Shown here one piece after another: positions 1 to 8,536 of a DNA stretch of 64,000 nucleotides. Made by a program: the position numbers and the translations under genes. This DNA is from Methylobacterium sp. UNC378MF (GTDB lineage: Bacteria > Pseudomonadota > Alphaproteobacteria > Rhizobiales > Beijerinckiaceae), in NCBI RefSeq assembly GCF_900103195.1, contig NZ_FMWU01000010.1:124001-188000 (forward strand). Direction: 5' to 3'. The notes under the pieces are model-generated. The model saw only the letters and a list, made by a program, of their open reading frames with translations. It ran no database searches and had not been told where the DNA came from. Each line of letters begins with the position of its first letter. Positions within the stretch are counted from its first letter, which is position 1.

Positions 1-650
1 GGGTTCCGGTAGACGACATGCGCGCCGACATGCACCTCGCGATCGCGCCCTTCCGCCTCGTAGGCGGCAAGCAGCGGCCCGGTCTCGACCCGCGTCGCAT
101 CGCGCAGCAGCATGAACCGCTCCAGGCGCTCCCGCGGCCGCTCGGGCAGCTTCTCGCCGAGATCCATGATCTGGTCTGAGACGATGCCCGGACGCGCGCC
201 GATATCGGCGGGCGGGATCGCCCCGAGCGCCCGCATGATCTCGCGATAGGCCAGCAGGCAGCCCTGTGCCGTCCAGTGGGTGTCGGTACGCAGATAGAGC
301 GGCGCCGGGCCGTTGCGGGCGGCGCGGAGCGGGGCGAGGAGATCGAGATAGGCCGGATGCCGGGCGAGGCTCCGGGCCAGACGCCGGGTCGAGGCCTTGC
401 CCGGCGCGTAGCGCAGGCCGTCGGTCTTGTCGTCGTAGACCGACAGCTTCTCCGGTACGATCACGTGGAGGCAGCGGATGCCGAGGCCCTCGGCTCTCCG
501 CGCGCGGTTCTTGATCAGCCGCGTCCAACCGCGCAGTAGCAGCCAGTGCCGCAGACCGCCGCGATACCGGTCCATGACCCTGTTGGTCCCCCCGACGAGG
601 AATAACCAGCCATCGCGGCCGACATGGACGCTCTCCCTGCCTGCAGACAT
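1..650 (-). CDS. AlgX/AlgJ-like SGNH acetyltransferase-family protein, partial (runs off window start)
   Basis: The visible 216 residues of this reverse-strand gene begin at an ATG at 650, the first after an in-frame TAA 9 nt further upstream. Near the start is a GRDGWLFL motif and near residue 120 an RTDTHWTAQG motif, the signatures of AlgJ/AlgX-type SGNH-like proteins that O-acetylate exported polysaccharides. No signal peptide is seen in the first residues, so a cytoplasmic or non-classical start, or a missed upstream start, is possible. The C-terminal part, where the rest of the fold would lie, is outside the window. The acetylated polymer cannot be deduced. The family call is from motifs seen directly; the role is known for the family. 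Confidence 0.72.
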   Translation of the reverse strand, partial: MSAGRESVHVGRDGWLFLVGGTNRVMDRYRGGLRHWLLLRGWTRLIKNRARRAEGLGIRCLHVIVPEKLSVYDDKTDGLRYAPGKASTRRLARSLARHPAYLDLLAPLRAARNGPAPLYLRTDTHWTAQGCLLAYREIMRALGAIPPADIGARPGIVSDQIMDLGEKLPERPRERLERFMLLRDATRVETGPLLAAYEAEGRDREVHVGAHVVYRN

Positions 651-723
651 GTCGGTGCTTTAGCCGCACCGCGACCGGCCGACTAGGCCGGACCCGGCGC
701 CGCTCACCACGCGTTCGTCAGGC

Positions 724-1839
724 ATGCCGCCCTCGCCCGCCCCGGCCGTCCAGATCCATCATCGCCCGGAGCCCGTCCGCCCGACTCGCCTTTGGCACCC
801 GCGCCGGGTGTTGGTGATGCCGGCCGCCCTGGAGCATGCGCACGGGCGGGCCATGCTGGCGCGTGCCGAAGCGCTGGGCCTGCCCGTGGAACGCCTGTCC
901 TCCAACCGGCTGCCGAGCCCGCGCGAGCCGGATCCCCGCCGGGCCTATGCGGCCGCCAAGGCGACTCTGGCCCTGACGGTCGCGCCGCCGACCAAACTGC
1001 GGCTGCAGCCGATTCCGCCTTCGGCCGACTGGCGCTTCGACCTGGCCGAGGGCTGCCCGGCCCATTGCCAGTATTGCTATCTGGCGGGCTCCCTCCAGGG
1101 GCCGCCGCTGACCCGCGCCTACGCCAATCTCGCGGCGATCCTGGGCAATCTTGGGGAATATGCCGGGCGCGGCGCGGTGACCTCGACCTCCGCTGAGCGG
1201 GCGAACGAGGGGACCACCTTCGAGGCGTCCTGCTACACCGATCCCCTCGGCATCGAGCACCTCACCGGCTCGCTCTCGGCGGCGATCCGGCATTTCGGTG
1301 CCTGGAACGCGCCGGTGCAGCTGCGCTTCACCACCAAGTTTGCCGCGATCGGACCGCTCCTCGACCTGCCGCACAACCGGCGCACGCGCATTCGTTTCTC
1401 CGTCAACCCGCGGTCGGCCGCGCATTACGAGGGCGGCACCGATCCCCTCGACGCGCGGCTCGCCGCCCTGGGCGAGGCGGCCCGAGCCGGCTATCCGGTC
1501 GGCCTGACCATCGCGCCGATCCTGCCGGTCCCGGACTGGGAGGCAGCCTATGCCGGGCTGATCCGCGCCGCCGCCGATGCGCTGGCTGGCGTGCCCGACC
1601 TCGACCTTACCGCCGAACTCATCACCCACCGCTTCACGCCCGGCTCGAAGGCGGTCCTGCGCGGCTGGTATCCCGGCTCGGACCTGCCCCTCGACGAGGC
1701 CGAGCGCGTCGAGAAGCGCACCAAGTTCGGCTCGGTGAAGCACGTCTTCCCGAAGCCGCTGATGCAGGCGATGCGCGCCCATCTCACCGCCTGCCTCGCC
1801 CGCGACCTGCCGGCGGCGCGGGTCCTGTACTGGACCTGA
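724..1839 (+). CDS. Spore photoproduct lyase-like radical SAM protein
   Basis: A 371-residue protein with the cysteine cluster C111-x3-C115-x2-C118 followed by YL, which is the [4Fe-4S]-binding radical-SAM motif as spaced in the spore photoproduct lyase (SPL) family. In Bacillus SPL repairs the thymine dimer formed in spores; the host suggested by this window does not sporulate, so the substrate here is unknown and DNA-lesion repair is only an inference. The C-terminal half keeps the GFTGSK-like stretch as HRFTPGSKAVL. It is followed 26 nt later by a 2H phosphoesterase on the same strand, so the two may be co-transcribed. The start at 724 follows a short 74-nt gap behind the divergent upstream gene. 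Confidence 0.85.
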   Translation: MPPSPAPAVQIHHRPEPVRPTRLWHPRRVLVMPAALEHAHGRAMLARAEALGLPVERLSSNRLPSPREPDPRRAYAAAKATLALTVAPPTKLRLQPIPPSADWRFDLAEGCPAHCQYCYLAGSLQGPPLTRAYANLAAILGNLGEYAGRGAVTSTSAERANEGTTFEASCYTDPLGIEHLTGSLSAAIRHFGAWNAPVQLRFTTKFAAIGPLLDLPHNRRTRIRFSVNPRSAAHYEGGTDPLDARLAALGEAARAGYPVGLTIAPILPVPDWEAAYAGLIRAAADALAGVPDLDLTAELITHRFTPGSKAVLRGWYPGSDLPLDEAERVEKRTKFGSVKHVFPKPLMQAMRAHLTACLARDLPAARVLYWT

Positions 1840-1865
1840 GCGCCCGCGGGCGCCATTTCGGCCCG

Positions 1866-2384
1866 ATGATCGACGCGGCCCCCCTGATCCTGACGCTCGC
1901 CTTCGACGAACCGACCTTCGCGCGGTTCGACGGCGAGCGCCGCCGGTACTTCCCCGAAGCCCTGAACCACATCCCGGCCCACGCGACGCTGTTCCACCAT
2001 CTCCCGGGCGACCGGGAGCGGGGCGTGATCGAAACCATCACCGCCCTCGCCCGCACGGTGCCGCCGCCCGAGGTCGCCGTGACCGGCCTCCGCGTCACCG
2101 GCCGAGGCGTCGCCTACGTGCTCGAATCCGAAGCGCTGGTGCGCTTCCGGGCCCGTCTCGCGCAGGAGTTCGCGTCACATCTCACGGCCCAGGACGGTCA
2201 GGGCTGGCGTCCTCACGTCACGGTGCAGAACAAGGTATCCCCGGACAAGGCCAGGGCGCTGCACGCCGATCTGTCGGCGGGGTTCGCGCCGTTCCGGTTC
2301 TCCGCGCCGGCGACGCTTCTCTGGCGCTATCGCGGTGGTCCCTGGGATGCCGCGGCCTGCCTGCCCTTCGGAGAGAACACCTGA
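1866..2384 (+). CDS. 2H phosphoesterase / 2'-5' RNA ligase family protein
   Basis: A 172-residue protein containing the two HxT motifs that define the 2H phosphoesterase fold: H39-A-T and H117-V-T. Members act on cyclic phosphate or 2'-5' linkages in RNA or nucleotides, usually as cyclic phosphodiesterases in vivo. Length fits the single-domain family. It lies directly downstream of the SPL-like gene and upstream of a PAP2 phosphatase on the same strand, suggesting one transcription unit. The physiological substrate cannot be told from the sequence. Both catalytic histidines are seen, so the enzyme is probably active. Confidence 0.82.
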   Translation: MIDAAPLILTLAFDEPTFARFDGERRRYFPEALNHIPAHATLFHHLPGDRERGVIETITALARTVPPPEVAVTGLRVTGRGVAYVLESEALVRFRARLAQEFASHLTAQDGQGWRPHVTVQNKVSPDKARALHADLSAGFAPFRFSAPATLLWRYRGGPWDAAACLPFGENT

Positions 2385-2415
2385 TGGCTTTCGTCGCATA
2401 TCGAGGTCTCGCGTC

Positions 2416-3174
2416 ATGAGGGCGCCGGGCAACCTGCGGCAAAACCGGCTGATCGAGCCCGCCCTGGCGGTGTGGCTGCGGTTGCGCCTGAACGAGGTCG
2501 GCCCCCTCGTCGCCCTGCTCTGCCTGAGCATACTCGGCTACGGGTTCTTCTACCTCGCCCATGAGGTCGGTGAGGGATCTACGGCGGCCCTCGACCGCCG
2601 GATCCTGCTCGCCCTGCGTAACCCTGCCGATCTCGCCGACCCGATCGGGCCGCCCTGGCTCGAGGAATCGATGCGCGACATCACCGGGCTCGGCAGCGTC
2701 TTCACGGTGCTGTTCCTGACCTGCGCGGTGGCGAGCTATCTCGGCGTGTCCGGTCGTCGGCGCATCGGCCTCTACGTCCTGGTCGCCGTGGGCAGCGGCG
2801 AACTGGTTTCGACCGTGCTGAAATTCTTCTATCACCGGCCGCGGCCGGACCTCGTGCCCCACGGCATGGAGGTGTTCACGGCGAGCTTCCCCAGTGGCCA
2901 CGCTACCATGTCGGCCATCGCCTATCTGACCCTTGCGACCCTGATCGCCCGGGTCGAGCGCAACCGGCGCGCCAAGGCGCTGGTCCTGGCCCTCGGCGTC
3001 AGCGTGACGCTGCTGGTCGGCCTCAGTCGCATCTATCTCGGCGTGCACTGGCCGAGCGACGTGCTGGCCGGCTGGTGCATCGGCGCGGCCTGGGCGTCCT
3101 TATGCTGGTTCGTCGCCCTGCAACTGCAACGGCGCGGCGAGGTCGAGGCGCCGGACCCGCCGCCGCCCGCTTGA
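2416..3174 (+). CDS. PAP2-family membrane phosphatase
   Basis: A 252-residue membrane protein with the three-part PAP2 signature: K136-x6-R143-P144, PSGH at 159-162, and SRIYLGVHWPSD near residue 212. These bind and hydrolyse phosphate esters. Several hydrophobic segments (around 30-48, 94-112, 117-134, 165-180, 195-212, 218-238) indicate an integral membrane enzyme with the active site facing the periplasm. In this family likely substrates are undecaprenyl pyrophosphate or lipid phosphates. The start at 2416 was preferred to 2335 because the longer reading would overlap the upstream gene by 50 nt and add a basic non-hydrophobic leader. Confidence 0.85.
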   Translation: MRAPGNLRQNRLIEPALAVWLRLRLNEVGPLVALLCLSILGYGFFYLAHEVGEGSTAALDRRILLALRNPADLADPIGPPWLEESMRDITGLGSVFTVLFLTCAVASYLGVSGRRRIGLYVLVAVGSGELVSTVLKFFYHRPRPDLVPHGMEVFTASFPSGHATMSAIAYLTLATLIARVERNRRAKALVLALGVSVTLLVGLSRIYLGVHWPSDVLAGWCIGAAWASLCWFVALQLQRRGEVEAPDPPPPA

Positions 3175-3228
3175 ACCCGGAGTCAAGGGAAACGCAGGGT
3201 TAAACCGGACGGCCGCGTACCGACCGGC

Positions 3229-3643
3229 ATGGATCGCGGTTGTCCGGTCATCCGGGACCATCCGGATCAACCGATCGTGGTCGACCGGTGCCGCACTGCC
3301 CGACGCCGAGTGTGCCTCGGCGGCCGGCTGCGTGTTGCAGCCATTCTGCCGGAACTCGGCTGCACAATCCGCGATGTGTCCCTGGACTGGGACGGATCCG
3401 CGTGCCCGCCGGAGCCATCCCGCCGGATTGCGTCGAGCTGTTCATGCCCCGCTGCGGCGAGACCCGGCGCGCCTTCGTGGCTTGGGGGCGGATGAGACGC
3501 TCGGCCGAGGCTTTGCCGACACCCTCGCGGCCACGGAGCCTGAGGCGATCGCGCGTCGGCTCACCGCCGGTGAGGCAGAGGTGGCGCGTCTGCGCGCCGC
3601 GCTCCATGACGGAAACAGCCCGGACCCGGGCCGCGTTCACTGA
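3229..3643 (+). pseudogene. Possible decayed hypothetical gene with two frameshifts
   Basis: Between the PAP2 gene (ends 3174) and the Tat oxidoreductase (starts 3730) no single intact gene is convincing, but protein-like codon use moves through three plus-strand frames: about 3300-3400 (reading RVAAILPELG), about 3400-3485 (PDCVELFMPRCGETRRAFVAWG-like, broken here as two parts), and about 3485-3643 (ADETLGRGFADTLAAT and then AEVARLRAALHDG, ending at a stop). The joined reading would be a single small protein. This is my inference from codon pattern only; I recognise no family. It could also be non-coding sequence. Confidence 0.25.
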
Positions 3644-3729
3644 GGGCGTGGTTCCGCTCTCGGTGGTTTCCGGCCCACGCGGCGGCGCCCCGGGCGCAGA
3701 CCTTCCGATCCGGCAATACGGCGAGGCAC

Positions 3730-5028
3730 ATGGCGGACGACACCCGGCTCTCACGACGCAATCTTCTCGCGACCGGGGGCGCCCTGGCCGGCGCCGCGAT
3801 GGCCGGCGGCGCGCAGGCCGCCCCGCCGGCCCCGTCCGTTCCGGCCGATACCGGCGCCGTGCAGGGTGGACGGGTGATGTTCCCGAACTGGCGCGGCTCC
3901 GGGGACAGGCCGCCCGCCCCCAGCCCGGCGCCGCAGCCGCCGGGCCAGCGGGTCGGCTACTGCGTGGTCGGTCTCGGACGCCTGAGCCTCGATGAAATCC
4001 TGCCGGCCTTCGGCGAGACCAAGCGCGCCCGCCTCGCCGCGGTGATGTCAGGTTCTCCCGAAAAGGCGAAGCTCGTGGCCCGGCAATACGGGCTGCCGGA
4101 CGATTCCGTCTACGGCTATGACGAATGGGATCGGCTGAAGGCCAATCCGAACGTCCAGGCGGTCTACATCGTCACGCCGAACGGCGTGCACCGGGACAAC
4201 GTCGTGGCGGCCGCGGCGGTAGGCAAGCAGGTCCTCTGCGAGAAGCCGATGGCGGTGACCTCGGACGAGTGCCGCGAGATGATCGGCGCCTGCGCGAAGG
4301 CCGGCGTCAAGCTGATGATCGCCTACCGGTGCCAGTACGAGCCTCACAACCGGGCCGTGATCAAGCTCGCCCGCTCGGGCGAGTTCGGCCGGCCCCGGCT
4401 GATCCAGGCCTTCAACGGCCAGACCACGGGATTGCCAGAGCAGTGGCGCCTGCGGAAGGCGCTGGCGGGGGGCGGCTCTCTGCCGGATATCGGGCTCTAC
4501 TGCCTGAACACGACCCGCGCGATCATGGGCGAGGAGCCCAACCTGATCCAAGCCCAGATTCATTCACCGCCGGACGATCCCAAGTACCGCGAGGTCGAGG
4601 AGACGGTGAGCTTCACGCTGCACTTCCCGTCCGGCGTGATCGCGCAGTGCCTGTCGAGCTACGGTGTCTACGAGGCGCGGAGCCTGACCCTGCATACCGG
4701 GACGGCCTCTGTCGATCTCCAGAACGCCTTCGCCTACCAGGGCCAGCGCCTGACCATCGGACACCGCGATGGCAAGAACGCCGCCCGGGACGAGAAAATC
4801 CTCAGTCCCAGGAACCAGTTCGCCCTGGAGCTGGATCATTTCGCGCGGTGCGTCCAGGAGAACCTGCAGCCCCGCACCCCCGGTGAGGAGGGTCTGCAGG
4901 ATCAGGTTCTCATGGAGGCGATCTACGAGTCCGCCCGGACCGGCGCGCCGGTCAAGGTCGGGCCGCCTCCCGGCGCCGGCGCCGGCCTGGATGTCACCCG
5001 TGGGCCGGAGCCGGAGGAGCCGGGCTGA
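3730..5028 (+). CDS. Tat-exported Gfo/Idh/MocA-family oxidoreductase (glucose-fructose oxidoreductase-like)
   Basis: A 432-residue protein that begins with a twin-arginine signal (SRRNLLATGGALAG, residues 8-21) ending near AQA-A, so it should be exported folded, with its cofactor, to the periplasm. The NAD(P)-binding fold follows with a GLGRLS stretch at about 81-86, and the family EKP motif is at 171-173, where the lysine takes part in catalysis. The arrangement matches glucose-fructose oxidoreductase-like enzymes. The substrate sugar is unknown. A proline-rich linker at about 60-72 separates signal and catalytic fold. It ends only 6 nt from the stop of the convergent flgH. Confidence 0.85.
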   Translation: MADDTRLSRRNLLATGGALAGAAMAGGAQAAPPAPSVPADTGAVQGGRVMFPNWRGSGDRPPAPSPAPQPPGQRVGYCVVGLGRLSLDEILPAFGETKRARLAAVMSGSPEKAKLVARQYGLPDDSVYGYDEWDRLKANPNVQAVYIVTPNGVHRDNVVAAAAVGKQVLCEKPMAVTSDECREMIGACAKAGVKLMIAYRCQYEPHNRAVIKLARSGEFGRPRLIQAFNGQTTGLPEQWRLRKALAGGGSLPDIGLYCLNTTRAIMGEEPNLIQAQIHSPPDDPKYREVEETVSFTLHFPSGVIAQCLSSYGVYEARSLTLHTGTASVDLQNAFAYQGQRLTIGHRDGKNAARDEKILSPRNQFALELDHFARCVQENLQPRTPGEEGLQDQVLMEAIYESARTGAPVKVGPPPGAGAGLDVTRGPEPEEPG

Positions 5029-5034
5029 GATGCC

Positions 5035-5784
5035 TCAGAACGGCAGCAGGATGTCGACGAGCTGCTGGCCGTAGCGCGGCTGCTGAACGTCGGTGATCTG
5101 GCCCCGGCCGCCATAGGCGATCCGGGCCTGGGCGATCTTGGTCGAGTCGATCGTGTTGTCGGATTCGATGTCCTCCGGCCGCACCACGCCGGCGACGATC
5201 ATCTCGCGGACCTCGAAATTCACCCGGATCTCCTGCTTGCCCTCGACCACGAGGTTGCCGTTGGGCAGGACCTGGGTGACCACCGCGGCGACGTTGGTGG
5301 TGACTGTCTCGGCGCGCTGGACAGAGCCGGCCCCGTCATTGGCGGTCGCCGAGGTGGCGGAGAGCAGCGCCGTGCTGCCGACGCCGAAGGATTTGCCCAC
5401 CGCGTTGTTCTCCAGTCCGAGGGCATTCGGCAGGCCGAAGCTCTCGGTGTTGGCCCGTGAGCGCTTGGTCTCGTTGCTGATGTTCGCCTGATCGGTGACA
5501 TTGACCTTCACGGTCAGGAGGTCGCCGAGCCGGGCGGCGCGCTGGTCCTTGAAGAAGGCGCGCGAGCCGGTGCGCCAGAGCGAGTTCGGGGCAAATGAGA
5601 CCGGCTGCACGTCCGGCATCGGCATCCGCACCGGCTTGTAGCCCGGCTGGCTGGTCGGATCCTCGATCGCCGACAGAGCCGGGGTCGCGCCGATCTGCGA
5701 GAGGCGGTCGGCAGTGTTGCAGGCACCGAGCGCGCCGGCAATCACAGCGGCGGCGAGCGGGTTCAGGACGATGCGACGGGCCAT
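5035..5784 (-). CDS. flgH: Flagellar L-ring protein FlgH
   Basis: A 249-residue lipoprotein. The N-terminus has a hydrophobic signal with a lipobox LGAC at residues 18-21, as expected for FlgH, which forms the outer-membrane L-ring bushing around the flagellar rod. The body shows FlgH features: SLWRTGSRAFFKDQRA, a LGDLLTVKVNV stretch, NGNLVVEGKQEIRVN, and the C-terminal GRGQITDVQQPRYGQQLVDILLPF-like ending (read here in parts). It is the last gene of a reverse-strand run flgF-flgG-flgA-flgH, 36 nt downstream of flgA, so it is probably the end of that operon. Confidence 0.95.
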   Translation of the reverse strand: MARRIVLNPLAAAVIAGALGACNTADRLSQIGATPALSAIEDPTSQPGYKPVRMPMPDVQPVSFAPNSLWRTGSRAFFKDQRAARLGDLLTVKVNVTDQANISNETKRSRANTESFGLPNALGLENNAVGKSFGVGSTALLSATSATANDGAGSVQRAETVTTNVAAVVTQVLPNGNLVVEGKQEIRVNFEVREMIVAGVVRPEDIESDNTIDSTKIAQARIAYGGRGQITDVQQPRYGQQLVDILLPF

Positions 5785-5820
5785 CGGGCAATCACTCTTC
5801 GACGCGTGCGGGGCGGGCGG

Positions 5821-6840
5821 TCAGCGCAGGGAGGCGGTCGCCCGGACGGGGGCGGCGCCGGCGGCCTGCTGAGCCGCGGGGCTGGGGCTTACCGAGACTC
5901 GGCCGGGGCCGATCACGGTGGCCTGCAGGACCTTCTTGGAGGCGACGTTGACGACGTTGACGACGGCGCCCATGCGGCCGGAATCGTTGGACAGGCCGCG
6001 CATCGACAGGCTGATGCTCGGCGTCTCGTAAACGATGGTCACGTTCTCGCCGCGCGCGACCAGTTCAGGCGGGGCGGTGTCGGTGACCCGCAGCACGGTG
6101 CCGGCCGAGAGCGTGTTCTGGGCGATCTCGCCGAGGATCGTCGTGGCGCTCCCCTGTGCGTCCGGGGCGACGGCGTCGCGCGGACGCCGCTCCAGGGCGA
6201 CATCACCTTCCTTCACCGGCTCGCCGCGGTTAAGGTTCCGGGTGAGCACGGCTACCTCGCGCAGCTCCACGACCACGCCGGAGACACGCAGGGAGGCCTG
6301 CCGCTCGCCCAGACTGACCAGGCCCGCGACCCGGCGCGTCCGCGGATCGTAGGTCAGGTCCAGGGCCGCGGCCTGACCTTCGAGGTCCATCGGAGCGAGC
6401 AGGGTCGGGCCGTCCCCGTCGAAGCGGACCGCGACGGTGCGGGGGTTGAGCCCGTAGCCGGTCTCGAGGCTAAGCTTGAGTGCCGCTTCGATCTCCGGGG
6501 GGCCGATGCGGCGGGCGGCGCGCTGCACGGCGATCTGCATCCTTCCGCCGGTCTCCAGGCCGTTGAGCCCCAGGGCTGCCGCCGCGTCGAGGATGCGGCG
6601 GGTCTGGATCGTCCCCGTTGCTCCGAGCGCCGGCGAGCGGAACAGCGGACGCGTGGCCAGGCGCTCCGGTGCGCCCTCCACCAGATCGGCCAGCGTCAGG
6701 ACGTCGCCGCGGGCGGTGACGTCGCCGCGCAGCCTCAGCTCGTCCGCCCGTGCCATGGCGGGGATCGCCAGGGCGCCGAGGACCGCGAAGGTGAGGAAGG
6801 CCAGCACCGCGCGCAGGATGACGGCGGAGCCGAGGGGCAT
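5821..6840 (-). CDS. flgA: Flagellar P-ring assembly chaperone FlgA
   Basis: FlgA is the periplasmic chaperone for P-ring (FlgI) assembly. The ATG at 6840 gives 339 residues beginning with a clear Sec signal peptide (MPLGSAVILRAVLAF... cleaved after about AMA-RA). The C-terminal third shows the SAF/FlgA pattern: NLNRGEPVKEGDVALERRP, LSAGTVLRVTDT, and GENVTIVYETPSISL. An upstream in-frame ATG at 6957 would add 39 mostly charged residues before the signal peptide; I prefer the shorter form because the protein must be exported, but neither start has a strong ribosome site. It lies between flgG and flgH in the operon. Confidence 0.9.
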   Translation of the reverse strand: MPLGSAVILRAVLAFLTFAVLGALAIPAMARADELRLRGDVTARGDVLTLADLVEGAPERLATRPLFRSPALGATGTIQTRRILDAAAALGLNGLETGGRMQIAVQRAARRIGPPEIEAALKLSLETGYGLNPRTVAVRFDGDGPTLLAPMDLEGQAAALDLTYDPRTRRVAGLVSLGERQASLRVSGVVVELREVAVLTRNLNRGEPVKEGDVALERRPRDAVAPDAQGSATTILGEIAQNTLSAGTVLRVTDTAPPELVARGENVTIVYETPSISLSMRGLSNDSGRMGAVVNVVNVASKKVLQATVIGPGRVSVSPSPAAQQAAGAAPVRATASLR

Positions 6841-6991
6841 CACCCGCGGCGGGACGCGTCGGACGATCGGACTGATGTCGGTTCCCTTCGCCGCGCCTAT
6901 GCGAGGCAGGTCGAGGGTCTCGAAATCGGGATGATCGGAATGCATGCCGGCATACATGTTCAGGGGCCTGAAGCGGGTGCGGGTCGCGCGG

Positions 6992-7783
6992 TTAGCTGCG
7001 GAACATCTGCGTCGTGGTGGAGAGCATCTGGTCGGCCGCGGTGACGACCTTCGAGTTCATCTCGTAGGCGCGCTGCGCGGCGATCAGGGAGGAGATCTCC
7101 GTGACGGCGTTCACGTTCGCCTCTTCCAGGTAGCTCTGCTGGAGGTTGCCGAAGCCGTCGGCGCCCGGCAGGCCGCTGATCGCCTGTCCGGAGGCCGCGG
7201 TCTCGACGAACAGGTTGTCGCCGATCGACTCGAGGCCGACCTTGTTGACGAAGCGCGACAGCTGGAACTGGCCCAGCGCCTGCGGCGCTGTCTGGCCAGG
7301 AATGGTCGCCTGCACGGTGCCCGTGGCACTGATCGTTACCGAAGTCGCGTTCTGCGGCACGGTGATCGCCGGATCGAGCAGGTAGCCGTCGCGGGTGACG
7401 AGCTGGCCCGAGGCCGAGAGGTCGAAGGAGCCGTCTCGGGAATAGGCGGTGCGTCCGTCCGGCAGCGTCACCCGGAAGAAGCCCTCGCCGCGGATCGCGA
7501 CGTCGTAATCCTTCTCGGTGGAGGAGAGCGTCCCCTGTGACATCACGCGGGCCGTCGAGGTCGTCTTCACGCCCGAGCCGAGGGCGAGGCCCGCCGGGAG
7601 CTGGGTGTTCTGCTGCGAGGTCGAGGCGCCGGCCCGGCGCAGGTTCTGGTAGAGCAGGTCCTGGAAATGCACCTGCTGGCGCTTGTAGCCGGTGGTGCGC
7701 AAATTCGCGATGTTGTTGGAGATGACCTGGACGTTGAGTTCCTGGGCCGCCATGCCGGTGGCGGCGGAGTAGAGCGCGCGCAT
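6992..7783 (-). CDS. flgG: Flagellar basal-body distal rod protein FlgG
   Basis: A 263-residue rod protein. The N-terminal motif (LYSAATGMAAQELNVQVISNNIANL, seen in parts) is the conserved rod/hook N-terminus with the ANNLAN-like NNIANLRTTGYKR element, and the C-terminal end (NVNAVTEISSLIAAQRAYEMNSKVV) is the matching coiled-coil half. FlgG forms the distal rod between FlgF and the hook. It has no signal peptide, as expected for type III-exported proteins. It is 12 nt from flgF (ends 7796) and upstream of flgA on the reverse strand. Confidence 0.96.
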   Translation of the reverse strand: MRALYSAATGMAAQELNVQVISNNIANLRTTGYKRQQVHFQDLLYQNLRRAGASTSQQNTQLPAGLALGSGVKTTSTARVMSQGTLSSTEKDYDVAIRGEGFFRVTLPDGRTAYSRDGSFDLSASGQLVTRDGYLLDPAITVPQNATSVTISATGTVQATIPGQTAPQALGQFQLSRFVNKVGLESIGDNLFVETAASGQAISGLPGADGFGNLQQSYLEEANVNAVTEISSLIAAQRAYEMNSKVVTAADQMLSTTTQMFRS

Positions 7784-7795
7784 CGATCCTGCTCC

Positions 7796-8536
7796 TTACG
7801 CGACGTCGGCGAGGCGGCGGATCGCCGTGCCCCGCAGGTCGTCGAGGCGCGAGATCATGCTCGACACCATGGCGTAGGACCGGTTCACGTCCATCAGCCG
7901 GGTCATCTCGATCACCGGGCGGACGTTGGAGCGCTCCAGCGATTCGGGCTCCAGGCGCCCATCGATCCCGGCCGGGCGCGCGGGCTCCGGCGAGGCGTAG
8001 AGGTTCATCCCCTCATTGGTCAGCCGCTGCGGGTTGGCGAAGGTGACGAGCTTGATCCGCCCGCGAATGCCGAGATTGGTCGACACGGTTCCGTCGGGGC
8101 CGATGGCGAGGCCGGTTTCCTGCGGGTTGATGGCGATCGGGCCGCCCTCGCCCACCACCTTGTAGCCGTCGCTGGTGACGAGCGTGCCCTGCGCGTCGAT
8201 TTCGAGGGCGCCGTTGCGGGTGTAGCGCTCGCCCTGCGGCGACTGAACAGCGATGAACGCCGAGCCCTTGATCGCCACGTTGAGCGGATTGCCGGTTTGC
8301 TCGATCGGACCCTGTCCGAGATCGAGGGTGGTGCCCTGGTCGATCACGTAGGAGAGGCGCCGGTCAGGCCGGGCGAACGAATCCGCGCTGGCGACCGGCA
8401 TCAGGTATTCCTGAAAGCGGGTGTTGCGGGCCTTGAATCCGGTGGTCGAGACGTTCGCCATGTTGTTCGCGATCACGTCCAGCTCGCGCTGGAGCGCCAT
8501 CTGGCTCGACACGCCGACGAAGAGGGCATTCTGCAT
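7796..8536 (-). CDS. flgF: Flagellar basal-body proximal rod protein FlgF
   Basis: A 246-residue rod protein with the same N-terminal rod motif as FlgG (MQNALFVGVSSQ, then NNMANVSTTGFKARN) and a C-terminal NVRPVIEMTRLMDVNRSYAMV segment. The ATG at 8536 matches the usual FlgF N-terminus; the longer reading to 8581 adds an arginine-rich leader with no support. It is the first gene of the flgF-flgG-flgA-flgH run and is divergent from fliL across a 255-nt region that should carry promoters for both directions. Confidence 0.94.
   Translation of the reverse strand: MQNALFVGVSSQMALQRELDVIANNMANVSTTGFKARNTRFQEYLMPVASADSFARPDRRLSYVIDQGTTLDLGQGPIEQTGNPLNVAIKGSAFIAVQSPQGERYTRNGALEIDAQGTLVTSDGYKVVGEGGPIAINPQETGLAIGPDGTVSTNLGIRGRIKLVTFANPQRLTNEGMNLYASPEPARPAGIDGRLEPESLERSNVRPVIEMTRLMDVNRSYAMVSSMISRLDDLRGTAIRRLADVA

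Noticed and set aside
1840..1853. GCGCCCGCGGGCGC palindrome after the SPL-like gene as a terminator
   Set aside because: No T-run follows and the next gene starts 12 nt later on the same strand, so termination is unlikely.
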